Assembly: GCA_043228905.1 (NCBI GenBank) | Contig: JBHGNT010000008.1 | Location: 17,050,001 to 17,114,000 of the forward strand | Direction: 5' to 3' | From: Azolla caroliniana | Lineage: Eukaryota; Polypodiophyta | DNA length: 64,000 nt | In this document: in pieces, positions 50,460-62,739 of the stretch | Layout: every line of letters begins with the position of its first letter | How positions within the stretch are numbered: position 1 is the first letter of the stretch | The notes under the pieces: generated by a model | Seen by the model: the letters and a program-made list of their open reading frames with translations, nothing else | Told to the model about the DNA's origin: nothing | Database searches by the model: none | Translations under genes and position numbers: made by a program

Positions 50460-51359
50460 TCCTGTCCTAGCATGTATTCATCAGCCTTTCGTTTGCATGG
50501 ATTTGTGCTTGCTTGTATGAAAATCGCTTTCATGGAATCGATGTACGCTCTCTTTTTCCCCAAACCCTCCAACATCATGTGACCGAGCCACCATAATGGT
50601 TTCCATGCATCACACGATCCGCGTCTCTTGTCGCGCCTTGCTCCTGTCCTTTTCTAGCTTGATCCATGTCTTTGTTGAATGATTATACCATCCTCATCCT
50701 CTTTTTAACATCATGCTTTGGTGAAGGTTAATTGAGGACTAAGATTTTGGGGTGGGGGTGGGTGTTCGTATACCATTAGGTATACATGTATAAGATGCAT
50801 ATGTAGAAGGTATACATGTATAAAAAGTTTAACTAGATGGTCCCTTCTATTTGAGGATCTCCCACATGGATGGATGTGGTCGAAAAAGCCTTGACAATGA
50901 TCCACCTCCCAACCTAACTAAGTCAATTCTTCTCCCAAATTATCCTCCATCTGTTGATGTTAGTGGAGTTATTATATATATGGAGGAATAAGAAATGATA
51001 TTGATAGTTTATGTTTAAGAGTCAAGTGTGGAAGCAATGTATACATGTTCATTTAGCATAGTAAAATATTCTTGCAAAGGGTCAATCCAAGGAATTGGTT
51101 TAGTAGATACTTTGACTTATTACAAATAGATTTTTATTGGAAATTAACAAAACCAATTCCCAAATGGTTGCTCCCAAATTTAATTTACATGGTCGATAAT
51201 TAAATGTTTCAAATCTTTTGAAAAAGTCACAATTTGATGCTTTGGCAAAGAAATGTTTGTCTCACAATGTTTGCAAGACAAAACGAACACAAGTGTAATG
51301 TTCATCCAAAGTATGATTATATGAGAATATTATAGAAGAAAACGACGACAAAATGACAA
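50460..51359. other. Intergenic
   Basis: No gene seen. Short direct repeats of GTATACATGTATAA occur near 50781-50823. Confidence 0.5.
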
Positions 51360-51880
51360 AGTTGATCTCGAAAAATGCCAATCATTTCTTGTTGAAAAGT
51401 GGTTGAACCATTAGTCAAACTAAATGGCATGGCAAAAAAGTCAGAATGGTCATAACACATATAAAATGCGGTTTTAGGAATATCTTCCTCAACAATTCTT
51501 GTTTGATGGTAGTCTCTTCGGAGATCAATTTTGGTAAAATATCAAGCACTGTGCATACGACCAATCAAACCGTAAGCACGTAGCAATGGATACAAATTTT
51601 TTAATAGTCACTTTATTTAGACAAAAACAATAAACACACCACCTTCTCCATGTTCCTTCTTCTCTTTTGACTAAGATAATCGTTGCGTCTACCCCAAGGC
51701 GATTTATTGTAAGTTGAAGTAACAAGTGGGACACATCCTTGAATAATCTTTATGTTGTGTAACAATCTCATTGCCCTCAAATCGACCAATATGATAAGGT
51801 CAAATTCTCACAACAACACCTGATATGAGATTTATTTTATGCTCAACATTATGTTTAAGTGGTAATCCAAGTAGTGGCTC
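51360..51880 (-). pseudogene. Gypsy H reverse-transcriptase relic
   Basis: Minus-strand RT fingers and palm in mixed frames: PLKHNVEHKINLISGVVV (pre-RT), EGTWRRWCVYCF and LNKVTIK (normally Cys-Val-Asp-Tyr-Arg), then TKIDLR, RIVEEDIPKTAFYMCYDH, FFAMPFSLTNGSTTFQQEM and IFRDQL. This is the block order of a Ty3/Gypsy RT. Frameshifts and stops abound. No LTR, integrase or catalytic Asp-Asp box was found around it. Confidence 0.75.
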
Positions 51881-54191
51881 CTTAAGGAAACATATTTGTC
51901 TATTTATGATTAAATCAAGTAATCTCTATGAAGATGAAAAAGTATTGATTCACATCAACAATAAAATGGTAATATTAAAATGTAGGAACAATCACACAAC
52001 AATAAAATAGAAAATATGAATACTTAATTAAAGATTTGGAAAAGCCATATGAGTTTTTGAAGGAATCTTTGTACATTGAATAAAGTGTGTAACACTATTA
52101 AGTGCAAAAGCTGTCGAATGGTCAATCCAATAAATGGATCAAGAGTAGTTTTTCTTATAAAGGCATGTATATTAACATAGTTTTACATCAATAGATCTCA
52201 GTTTCATCACATGAAGATCAAGCTTTTCTACAAAGGAATCCATACAAATTAACAATTGATAAGGTACACCATCGATGGATTATATTCCTCCATATCCCAA
52301 GTGAACTCTATAAATGTGATCACCTATATCTATTCATAACAACAAAAAAAGGGCATAGGGATTTGGAAACACATCGTTATGCATGTCGATAACCTTGCCA
52401 CTTCTTTATCTCGCTAAATAACATGTAGATAAAACTTGCAACCAAAATTATCTCGTTATGCATGTAACTCCAAGTCTGACAAGCAATCAAACATATTATA
52501 TGAGAATTATCTTCCACTTGAATAGTGGAAAAGAGGCAATTGCCTATTATTAGTGTATATATCACTTTAGAGCTAAATCCCAAAGGCAAATCCCCCGATC
52601 AACATGACAACCTTTGCTACAAGTGGCAATTTAGAATGCCAACTACATTTCTCTATCCACCACCATCCATAATTAGAGTTATGTACCTTCCATCCCCCCT
52701 CTCTCTATGCAAATACTAATGTATGACTTTGGAAAGTCAAAATACAATCTATGGAATATTATATCCTATTGATTCACCACAAAATCAATCAGATTCCCAT
52801 GTCATTCTTCATCTCTACATATATCATCATGGACCTATTTAGTTCCATGTGATTAAGACCAATGCAAATGATTGAGATTATGCCATGCCAACCTACAAGT
52901 CCCTAATTCCTCTTGTGACAACCTCCATGAAGTTTCCAACACGTAAAACCATTCTAACAATATGCCTTTTAATCGTCAAATGTGTCTTTAAACTCTGTTG
53001 AGGATAGAAAACAAAGGCATTACAAATTGCTACCAGAAAAGGAGCATAAGAGGAACCCTCATTTATATGGGAGAGAAATCGACCTTAGATATTGAAAGGC
53101 TATCTTGAAATGTGGGGAAGGCATTCTCAATTGTGCATGACCAAACACCTATTGAAATGGAGATTTCCACGCTCTGTATATAAAAGCCCATCCTAAAGAT
53201 ATAAATGTCTAGATGGCCCTTGCCATTATACTATTGATAAATCAATATAGACTATGTTGGTCTGAAATATGCAAAACAACCATGTTCAAGAAGCAATTCT
53301 CTCTCTCACTCACTCTCTCTCTCTTTGATTGATTGTTTAAAAGTATGTTTCGTGTGCACATAATAATCTAGCCTAGTGTTGCATAGATTCCATGCATGTA
53401 TTCTATTGGAACATGCACTTGCCAACCTTTGTAGGTATTATGTTCCATATAAAATAACATTGGTATCAAACCTCTCATGTGCTCAACTCCACTAAGTTAC
53501 ATGTAACTTCGTTTCTTGATAAAGCAAACCCTCCTAGGGAGTGTATTCGCAACAAGGAATACCGAAAGGACTTACAAACGACGGGCCGGACGTGCATACT
53601 CGATTCTTTGCGTGTGAATGGCACTTGAGCAGTGATGCAAACAATTAGGGCATGTGTGTGCGTAGGGCATGTGTGCGCGCACACGCACATACATGAGCAA
53701 CACACTATAAAATAGATAGCATCACGTAGTATATATTTATATATATACTATATAATATACATATACTGTACATCCATACACACACACATATGTATATATA
53801 TGATACACATATCTATATGTATGTATGTATGTATACATATTGTGGTGTATATGTATATGTTGGTATAGGAAAAGATAGATAGTCAATAGATAGGCACGCG
53901 AGTGTTAGGTAGTAGGAACGAGTATGTTAAAGAGTATTAATTACACGAAGATTTACCAACTTATTGGGGGGGAGTGAGGAATGCGGCCCCAAATGCAAGG
54001 GTAATAAGTAGTATTATTGGACATGGTAGTGCCATGTATGTAGTTAATTAATTACTGAGACAGACAGACGTAGGCGCGGATAGATATGTAGATGATAGGT
54101 ATAAAGGTAGTGAGGTTCAAGGTAGGGTTGCTCTTGCTTGCTGCAGGGTGACCGACCGTCTTCAGATTCATGATGAGGTGGGGGGGGGTAT
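51881..54191. other. AT-rich intergenic with microsatellites
   Basis: No gene recognised. Simple repeats: CT at about 53297-53325, GTGTGCG near 53650-53690, then TA, CA and TATG runs at 53725-53850. A G-run of eight or more follows the germin-like stop at about 54180. Confidence 0.6.
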
Positions 54192-54899
54192 TCAAGGTAG
54201 GGTGGCCCTCACGCTGGCGGCGAGGGCATCCACTTCGGACTGGTAAATGCCGAAGGTATTCTGGAGCACGATCCCTGGCAGGGGTGGGTTGGCGGCGAAG
54301 AGGGCCACCGCGAGCTGAGAGACGCCTGGGTTCTGGCTGTTGAGGGCGGCGATGGCCAGGGCGGGGATCCGCCTGTCGGGGTTGATCTGGAAGTGGGGGA
54401 GGCCACGGGGGAAGATGAAGAGATCGCCCGGGTAGAGCGTGGCCTGGAAGAGGGTGGCGTTGGTGGTGGAGACGAAGCCAACGATGAGGGTGCCCTGGGC
54501 CAGGAAGAGGACCTCGGTGGCGCGCGGGTGGACGTGGGGTGGGTTGAGTCCCTTGGGCGGGAAGTCGATGCGGGCGATGGACAGGCCCTGCGTGTTGAGC
54601 CCAGGGAAGTTGTTGACGGAGGCCAGAGTGACGATGGCCCGTGGGAAGTTGGTGGGCGGGGCCGGCGCGCCGCCCGTCCGGAGCAGCGTGGACGTGAAGT
54701 CCTGGGCGGTCACGGCGGCGGCCGGCTTGCACGTGCGGCCGTTGACGATCACGGCGTCGACGGCGGCGGCCACGCAGAAGTCTTGTAGAGGGTCCTCGTC
54801 CGCGGCGGACGCCAGCTGGGCTGGGGATGTTAGGCACAAAAAGGCCAGGAGGAGGAGCAGCATGCTGAGAGACAGACTGGCGGGAACGGATGATGCCAT
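54192..54899 (-). CDS. Germin-like protein
   Basis: Single-exon gene of 235 residues, GC-rich in an AT-rich setting. Residues 1-33 form a signal peptide (Leu-rich core, SAA end). Cys42 and Cys57 are the conserved N-terminal disulphide pair. Cupin box 1 is GLNPPHVHPRATEVLFL with metal ligands His122, His124 and Glu129. Box 2 is GDLFIFPRGLPHFQ with His169. One NAT glycosylation site lies at 147. Germin-like proteins are secreted, manganese-binding cupins of the cell wall; some are oxalate oxidases or superoxide dismutases, and the sequence alone does not decide. Length is normal. A minus-strand TATATAAAT at about 55070-55078 is a plausible TATA box. Confidence 0.95.
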   Translation of the reverse strand: MASSVPASLSLSMLLLLLAFLCLTSPAQLASAADEDPLQDFCVAAAVDAVIVNGRTCKPAAAVTAQDFTSTLLRTGGAPAPPTNFPRAIVTLASVNNFPGLNTQGLSIARIDFPPKGLNPPHVHPRATEVLFLAQGTLIVGFVSTTNATLFQATLYPGDLFIFPRGLPHFQINPDRRIPALAIAALNSQNPGVSQLAVALFAANPPLPGIVLQNTFGIYQSEVDALAASVRATLP

Positions 54900-55066
54900 T
54901 GGAATGGGTACTACTACAGTTACTAATCAAATTATCAAAGTATGTATCTATGTATGTATGTATGAATGTAATGTAATGTATGTATGTGTAGAAGGTTGGG
55001 ATTGGTTTACTTAAGTGTATGTATGGAAGAGTTGGCTTTGATGATGTTAGGCCTCCTGAAAACCCT

Positions 55067-55080
55067 ACATTTATATAGAG
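55067..55080 (-). promoter_or_regulatory. Probable TATA box of the germin-like gene
   Basis: CTATATAAATGT on the minus strand, about 170 nt upstream of the ATG. The region between is a leader with ATGT-type microsatellite (54938-54985). Confidence 0.5.
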
Positions 55081-55619
55081 ATATTACACACAGAGAGAAT
55101 GAGAGAGATATTATTCTCTGTGGGTGTGTGTCTCTGTCAAGTGTCTCGTTGGTTACTTATTGCGTGAGGCTATAAGCTATGAGGAACGTAGTCATTGTTG
55201 TTTTCGTGGGGTTTCGGGAGTGGGGACCGGGGGGAAATGCATGTGGTAATTGAAATTTGTATCTTTCTTTTGTGACATTGTGTGAAATTTATTACAGAAT
55301 GCACTAAACCCTAAACCATAATACGAAGAAGAAGAAGAAGTAGCGCGATCTTGCAAAGAAAGATAAGCAATACACACACACACATATGCATGCATGTACT
55401 ACATTGTATTGTAATTTATCAGATGTATGTATGTATGTATGTGAAGAACATTTCCATATTGTTGCTGAAGTGCGTGGGAAGAAGTAAAAGCACGTGGGGC
55501 CGTTTTGGGGATGTGGAGTGAGAGTGCAACACACATTCATAGATACATACATACATACATACATACATACATTAACACAATTATATATTTTTTGACGCAA
55601 TTGTATGTATACGTTTGAG
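55081..55619. repeat. Intergenic with GTAT/ATAC microsatellites
   Basis: CACA at 55373-55384, GTAT at 55423-55441 and (ATAC)n at 55542-55571. An (AAG)n run lies at 55325-55340. No gene seen. Confidence 0.75.
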
Positions 55620-57560
55620 CATGGCTATATTTCTCAAATTTGAGCCAAGCACATGCAAATTCTAGTGTTGTGTATAATTCATCACTAATATTGAATGCTA
55701 ACTTCATTTACATGGTTGGAAAATGGCTAAAGTTAATCATATCACAAGACCCGCTTAACTTGGGGAAGGTGGTGGAAACTCAAAAAAATGAACTATAGTT
55801 ATACATTATAATTGAAATTTACAATAAATAAATGTATTTTCTTTTATTTTGGTGGATTTTCTTTTTTGAGGGGGAGCGGGAACTTTCTTTATAGTTATCT
55901 TTTTTTTGCACGCTAAAGGGTGACATTTAGTGTTGTGTACAATACATATTGTATTGTCTTCTACATAAACTTTCTAGGAATCGATAATGGCTCGACTCAA
56001 GCTAGAACCGTATTAGTCAACCGTTTTAAAATGCTTCAGTTCAGTTTAGGCTTGAGTTTCCTTAACCGATTCAAGCCAAACTTGTTAGAGCATAATTGGC
56101 TTGGCTAAAATGGTTCCTAAATTGGTTTAGGCTTAACCAGTTTATCAAGTTTGGAAACTATTGAACCGGTAAGGCTTAACTAGTTTGGTTTGGACAAGGC
56201 CAAACCAATTGAGCTGAAACCAAACCATTGTTGATTCCTAAATATAGTCACGCTTTGCCTCGTTCACCATCATAACACATGCACACACATCTCATTTGGT
56301 CTTGACGAAGCATTAACGGATTAATTTGTCACTTCTAAGACATAGAAATCTCACCTTCATGATCAACGTGTGATTCAATGAAATGGCAATGTAAGAGTTG
56401 AGTTGCAACTCACCATTTCATGTCATTAGCGTTGTATCTACACTAGTACAAGAAATTAAATGTCATTAAATGAACTTATGATTATGTGTATATGTAGGTA
56501 TGGTTCAATGTAGGTGTGTATATGCATGTACAAATCAACATAATTGATTGTTTATATATGCATACGTACGTATGATTGTAATTTGTATGTGTATGCTTGA
56601 ATAATCATATGGATGTATGATCATAAGTGAATGATTGCTTGAACAATCATATATGTATGCATATTGAAAACCATTCCAATACTTCTATTCACCACAAAAA
56701 ATCTTATGTGTGCGTTAGGACTTACCAATGAGGAGTGCAACAAGGAGATTGTGTTTTTTCAAGCTCCTAACAATTGAGGTGCTCTATATGGGCGTCAACC
56801 AATTATGTATTAGCATATTTCTAATTTGAGTGACAATATCCACAACAACACCACGAACATCATCATCGCTAATTCAACACCAACAACACATGGTTCCATC
56901 AAGTGATGAGCATGCTATATTTCTCAAACATGTGATGACATAAGCAAATTCTACTTTTGTGTATTAATCATCACCATCTTTGCCTACATGGAATCTTAGT
57001 TGAATGTTAATTTCATTTACATGCTTGGGAAAGTGCTAAAGTTAATCATACCACAAGACCGCCTTAACTAGTCAAAGTGGTGGAAGCTCAAAAAAGTGAT
57101 CTACTTTAGTGATACATTATAATTAAAATTTACTATAAATTCAAGTATTCTCTTTTGTTTTGGTAGGTTGAGATTTACTAGAAGTCATAAACAACCAACT
57201 TTGAGTACTACATCAAACATTCCATCTTTATCATTGGATATGGGTCATGGTTAACGTCGAATAAAAAGTATTTATTTACTTAGCATATTTACTTTCAGTT
57301 CCAAAGAACGTGTGAATAGATACCAATTCTTAGAGCGATTAAGAGAGAAGAATCATTGTAGACCGAGTGAGATAGGGAAATAGCATGAGAAAGAGTGAGA
57401 GAGCATGAAAGGTGAAGAAAGAGCAAGAGAGCAAGCAAGATCAAGAGCATAAAGGAGTTTTTGGGGGTGAAAAGTTTCTTTATAGTTATCTATTTTTTGC
57501 ACGTTATAGGGTGAGAATTGTGCCATATACAATACGTAGCATTCAACATTCCATTTTCTG
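55620..57560. repeat. Diverged segmental duplication
   Basis: A unit at about 55628-55955 recurs at about 56918-57180 and 57455-57540. Shared words include GCTATATTTCTCAAA, CTAAAGTTAATCATA, CCACAAGACC, ATACATTATAATT and TTTCTTTATAGTTATCT...TTTTTTGCACG. The second copy is split by about 270 bp of unrelated sequence. The first is followed directly by MITE-like copy 3. Confidence 0.75.
55977..56238. mobile_element. MITE-like element, copy 3 (complete, TIR, TA flanks)
   Basis: Starts GGAATCGATAATGGCTCGA and ends CCATTGTTGATTCC, so AGGAATC.A.AATGG is repeated inverted at both ends. TA lies outside each end (55975-55976, 56239-56240). The body has AACCGTTTT, GGTTTAGGCTTAACC and GAACCGGTAAGG words. 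Length 262 bp. Confidence 0.7.
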
Positions 57561-60500
57561 TGCAATGCTAAATGTCAATTCTATACATGATATTTAACAA
57601 GACACAAAAACATGTTTAACATCATGTTAGACATTATTTTTTCTAGAACAATATACCCCTATTCTTTAGTAGCATTGGTAAAACAATTCTTCAATCATTC
57701 CCTACTTGAGTGTATGGTTCTCTTAATGGCATCCTTACAATAAAACAAGGCTTTAGTGTCAAATTTATGAAAGACATGAGGATATGAAAAGCATATCAAT
57801 TATGACAAGATGAAATGTGTACTTGCAAAGGAGTAATGCACACCATACATATATGACAAGACAAAGTTCTCATCAACCAATGGCCTAGACCATGAACTCA
57901 AATCTATGCCCATGGGATAAAAGACAATTGAAACATCGTTAAGAGTTAGCATTGTTTAGTATATCAAACATATTATTTGGGTGTCCACCGCATAGTGGTA
58001 TTCCATATAAAGAGTATTGTGTAACGTAAAAGCGTATTGAATGGAATGCATGGTTCAACATGTTTACACATTGAATAAGCCATTATAGTTCTTGTAGTTT
58101 TGAAATTTTAAGTATGAAGATGTGTTAAATGTGTCATTTTGGCCAAATTTGGAACAATTTTGTTACATAATCTAGGATATCTAGAGTTTCTTCCTTGATT
58201 GGTTCCATTTCATCAAATTGAGTTAACGGGGTTTTCTCTGTCAATTTCAACTTTGTACATCTAGATGTTGACGAGCCCTTGCTTCTTTTCTCTTAGATTC
58301 AAGATCCAATTCTTGTTTCATATATCAAGAATTCCCTAGCTCTGCCTAATAAGCCTCTATGTCTATAGCATCTATGGTAGCTATTGACAAAATTGAAGAG
58401 TTTGAGTCAATTCATGTGGTACTTTGGGATCTAGCATGTGTGGTTTTCTTGAACATTTTTTGGTGGTCTTGAATGCCTACTTTTTCATAGTCTATCATGG
58501 TTTAAACTCCAAAATCTTGAGATTAATTGAAGAAAGGGAACAACAAATCATGAAGACTATAGTAAATAGTTATCCCAAGTCTCTTGCAATTTGGCTCCCA
58601 TTAAATCTCGATTTTTATCCACAAAGATTACACAAAGAGGGACATGAAGAGGAAACATTTATTTTTTGCAATGTTAGCAACTCCGTGCTCCCATTTGTGG
58701 ACATGTGAGGCCTAATCACTAGAAAACTATAATGAATTTACAAACGTTTTTAACAAAGTGAAGGCTAGTATATTCCTAGATCAAGAGTATCATCATTATG
58801 ATTGTTCAATCAATATGCAACCAAGGAAGGATTCACCATAGGGGCCCTATATGATCTTGCCATGACACCAAGGCTATTATTGTATATATATAATGTTCAT
58901 AATTCATGTATTATAACATCTTATGCTATAGTTATTGCAATACTCCTAGCTATGCATGATCACCAAATGGTATCCATGCACAATAACCAAGAGGTGATTG
59001 CGCATAACATAATGTCATACTACATATAGATAAGGCATTATGTTACTAGAACCATTCTGATTAAACATTAGTCTTTAACACATATTGTAAATCTTGTCCT
59101 TCTTGTTTATAATACAAAATTCCTTTTCTTCTTAATATTTTCCTTCTTACTTTGTTTTCTAATTTAGTATAAGTTTTTCCTTTGGCCTATCACACATCGA
59201 GAAAATATTAATGAGAATTCAACAAGACTTGGATTTATTGGACATTCTAGATTCTCAAATGGTGCACCCTTTGACTTTATTAATAATCTCATTAACTTTG
59301 ATTACACGCTATCTGTTATATAATAAATCTATACCCACAAAATGGGCAAAGTGTAGTTTCAACAAGGTTGATGTTGGTCAATCCACTATTGAAAGTGTTT
59401 ACAAAACTTTCTCCATTTGATGCATCTGCCTCAACTACTTCATCTAATGCATCAACAATGCCAACGTTGGTCTAGTGCTTGGTAAAGAATCATCATACAC
59501 CATTCCCACACCTTCAAAAGGCATGGACGTCAACATTGATACATAAACAACAAGGAAAAGTGGACATAATGGAACAAGTGTTAAGTACTTGTCATCTCCT
59601 TCATGTCCCACACTCTTGAATGACAATAACATTGACATTAACAACAAGAATAGATGTGTACATTCTAAGAAAAGAGGGCAAAGACAAATTGCTAAGAATA
59701 TAAGATTTTGTGGACAATCACATGTGAAACGTCATAAAGTAATGTAAAATCCTATCATAGCCACTTTTTATGGTTCTTCTTCCCTTAACACAAAAGGCTA
59801 GAGCTTTTTCACTAATCTTTTTCTACTTGTTGATGTAACCAAGCACCAGAAATCTTAAATGTTTTAATATCTTAAGTATCTGGGCTTGACTTTATTTAAT
59901 GTAATATTTATTAATGGAAGTATGCTTATTTATTGTTGTGATGCCATTACTTTAATGAATTAATTAAAGTGTTCGTTAAGTCTAATATATTAAGTATTAT
60001 TCCTTTAATTAAATAGAAGTATGATGGTGATTTCTTATTGTGATTTATTTCTCATCATTTTAATGGTTGGTTGAGGTGTTCGTTGAGTTTAATTAGTTAA
60101 GTCTCACTCATTTTATGGTTAAGTATTATCGTCAATTGTTCAATGAGAAGTTTGTCGAAGAGGTTAACAATAGCATGATGATGGAACAATTGACACCCAT
60201 CCCTTCCCACATCGTCATCAATAATAGGGTAGGCACCGATCCAAACCCTAGCCCTAATGTAATGATCTTGGTGTGACATCTATGCCATTCCCATATTTTC
60301 CTTCTTGTGCCACAACATGAACCAGAGACGTTACAAAATCTCACATAAGCTTTCTTAGTCCAAGGAAGTTATGGTTCCAAAACACATTAGACCACTTTGA
60401 GTCGAACACGAAATTGCCATGATTGAGCATTCCAATACATAAACCTTTCCTTCAACTTGTTGCCACTCCACTAATTTAATTGAGAAATTGCCATGTCAAC

Positions 60501-61384
60501 AACTAATGGATATTCTAAATGTTGAAAAATTGTACCCCTATTAATTATCTCTCTCCTCCTTCTCATTAAGCTATAACCATCCTTAATAACCTAACACTTA
60601 AGCCTTAAGAATTAAATATCTTACTGCTTAAGCTTTATCTTGTTGTAGAACATGGTTGATTTACCATATGTGTTGGTGATAAAGGTGTGTTTGGTAGTGA
60701 TTTCTCACGTTAACATGTGCTTGATTTAAGCGGTTAATTATCTACATAAGTATGTTAACTTGTATGTTAACCTATTATTGCTATCGTCAAGGGAATATTG
60801 TCGAGGTCATTTCTAAGAACAATATTGAATCGAAGAAGATAATAAGAAAAGATGCCTGAAATATGAGAAGGATGTAATTGTATTAACAAGTAGCACATAA
60901 TTATAATAATATGTCAAATGCGTTAATGAACTGAAATGGATCATCAGTAACTAGAGCATCTCCTTATATCGCATGATTACCCCAATGCATGCGTACCACC
61001 TTACATCTGTGCATGTTCACCACATGGTATTCATGCAAACATGTCATTGGGCGATCGTGCATTAACCTATGCAAGTTGGCAACATTTTGTGATATAAAAT
61101 ATATATCACAGATTGTCTATGAGTAGTTACAATAATTACTGTATGTAAAATATATAACCTCTTGTAAAACTTCAATATATGTGGTTCAAGTCCCCCAATG
61201 ACATTTTTGTGACGACTATGGTATTATATATGGAGGCTCATGAAAAATATAGATTGAGGCCAACTCAAGTTTGTAAATTTGATCCATTAACTTTATCGAT
61301 GTCCCCAAGGGCGATATGCATACCGTCGTGCTCATCACACCATATGTTCGGTGGTACTCCATCGGAACCTCAATAATAATGGAT
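57561..61384. other. AT-rich intergenic, no gene recognised
   Basis: Frames of 60-94 codons occur (for example 58424-58708) but show no family motif or biased composition. A short diverged tandem duplication lies at 59935-60105 (GTGTTCGTTAAGTCTAAT against GTGTTCGTTGAGTTTAAT). Confidence 0.55.
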
Positions 61385-61665
61385 TGATGTGGTTAAGTTA
61401 ACACTTCTGTTAGTCTTTGGCCCATTCTTTATCCCACATAGTTGAGGGAGGTGGTTTGGGAGCTATAAATATGCTCCTCTTCCTCTTAATTTAATATCCT
61501 CAATTTTGTATCTTCTCTCCCAATCTTAATAGAGTTACTGATTTGGAGCACGTAGGCTTAATTGGCCGAACCTCGACAATTCAGCTGTTGTTTTATCTTT
61601 TTTTCTTACTCTATATAATAGCTTTATTTCTGGTTATATCTTGTTATTTCCACGCTTCCACAACA
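61385..61665 (+). repeat. 5' LTR of Copia I
   Basis: Starts at TGATGTGG or TGTGG (61385 or 61388) and ends CCACAACA. A TATA box CTATAAATA lies at about 61462. It is followed by primer-binding site TGGTATCAAAGCC at 61668, one base different from the usual Copia site. Confidence 0.65.
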
Positions 61666-61822
61666 ATTGGTATCAAAGCCAAGGTTCTGTTTGAGTATGC
61701 TCTGTGGTCGCAACTTTGTTTGAACTTCCACATAAAAAAAGAATTACTTTGGTCATTCTGAAACCTAGGGTTGTTGATAGCTATAGTATAGAATATATAA
61801 AATACTATTTATTAAGTTTATA

Positions 61823-62241
61823 ATGGCATCAAGAGATGAAAAAGGAAAGAATATTGTGTCAAAGATTCCACCGGGAACATCGGGCTCGTCGTCATCATGG
61901 TCAAGGTTCCCGGTGTCCAGTTCGAAACTGGCGGTAGAAATCTTTGATGGTACTGGCCATTTCGGTGTGGCAAGGAGAGGTTTTAGATTCTCTTTTTCAG
62001 CAAGGTCTCCATATTTCCATTGAAGAAACTAAACTAGACAAGGTAGACAATAAAGATTGGATCATCATTAACCGGTTGGCATGCGGAACAATTCGATCAT
62101 GCCTGTCTAGAGAGCAGAAGTATGCTTTCAAGAATGAGACTTCTGCACACAAATTGTGGAAGGCATTAGAGGGAAAATTTCTGAAAAAAAAGTGGTCAGA
62201 ATAAGCTCCTTATGAAGAAGAGGTTATTTCAATTTGACTAT
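61823..62241 (+). pseudogene. Copia I gag N-terminal fragment, frameshifted
   Basis: The ATG at 61823 opens a Ser/Gly-rich start and KLAVEIFDGTGHFGV. A shift near 61965 moves the frame to VWQGEVLDSLFQQGLHISIE, LACGTIRSCLSREQKYAFKN and AHKLWKALEGKFLKK, typical Copia Gag. It is cut at 62241 by the LTR of Copia J; any remainder lies outside the window. Confidence 0.8.
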
Positions 62242-62630
62242 TGTAAAGAATCAATGGTGATTCTTGTGAAGCGGAATAGACTAGAGATATGTGTTGTGAG
62301 TGTGTGTGAGAGAAAGAGAGATAGAGGAGAGAAACAAAAGATAGATTAGAGAGACAATAGAATACTCAAGAAGATGTATATTACAAAGGAGATTAATCGA
62401 CCTAATTACAAAGTAGGAGGAGAGTGCTTTATATAGTCACTCTCTCTCTTCATTAACTATCGAAGCTCATGGGTCATGGGGAATGTAAAAACTCATTAGT
62501 TATGTGTCATAGAATACGATTCTATGACACATAGTTAATGTGTAGATAAGAGTGGTGACTTTTGACCTTTGAGTGCACACTCTCAAGGGTGTGTTCACAC
62601 ACTAGACTAGGTTGAGCTTGATTCTCAACA
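62242..62630 (-). repeat. Copia J 3' LTR
   Basis: TATA region (minus ACTATATAAAG) between the arms GAGAGTG (62420-62426) and CACTCTC (62438-62444). One arm pair differs from Copia A on both sides at once. Confidence 0.88.
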
Positions 62631-62739
62631 CGCCCCCTCAAGCTCAACTTTGGTCGACTACTTCGGTTGATGTCCACTTCGGCTCGTATCCGGTACATCC
62701 GGATCGTATCCGGTTTGGACGGTATCCGGTTTTCGCTTG

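Noticed and set aside
51360-51880. Endogenous pararetrovirus (caulimovirid) RT
   Set aside because: The block order and motifs fit Ty3/Gypsy, and no movement protein or coat protein is nearby. The fragment is too short to exclude it fully.
54052-54930. A 292-codon frame overlapping the germin-like gene on the same strand
   Set aside because: It has no family motif, is extremely Pro/Arg/His-rich and is caused by the high GC of the real gene in a shifted register.
58424-59029. Two small frames of 94 and 75 codons
   Set aside because: No start context, no domain, AT-rich composition as in the flanks.
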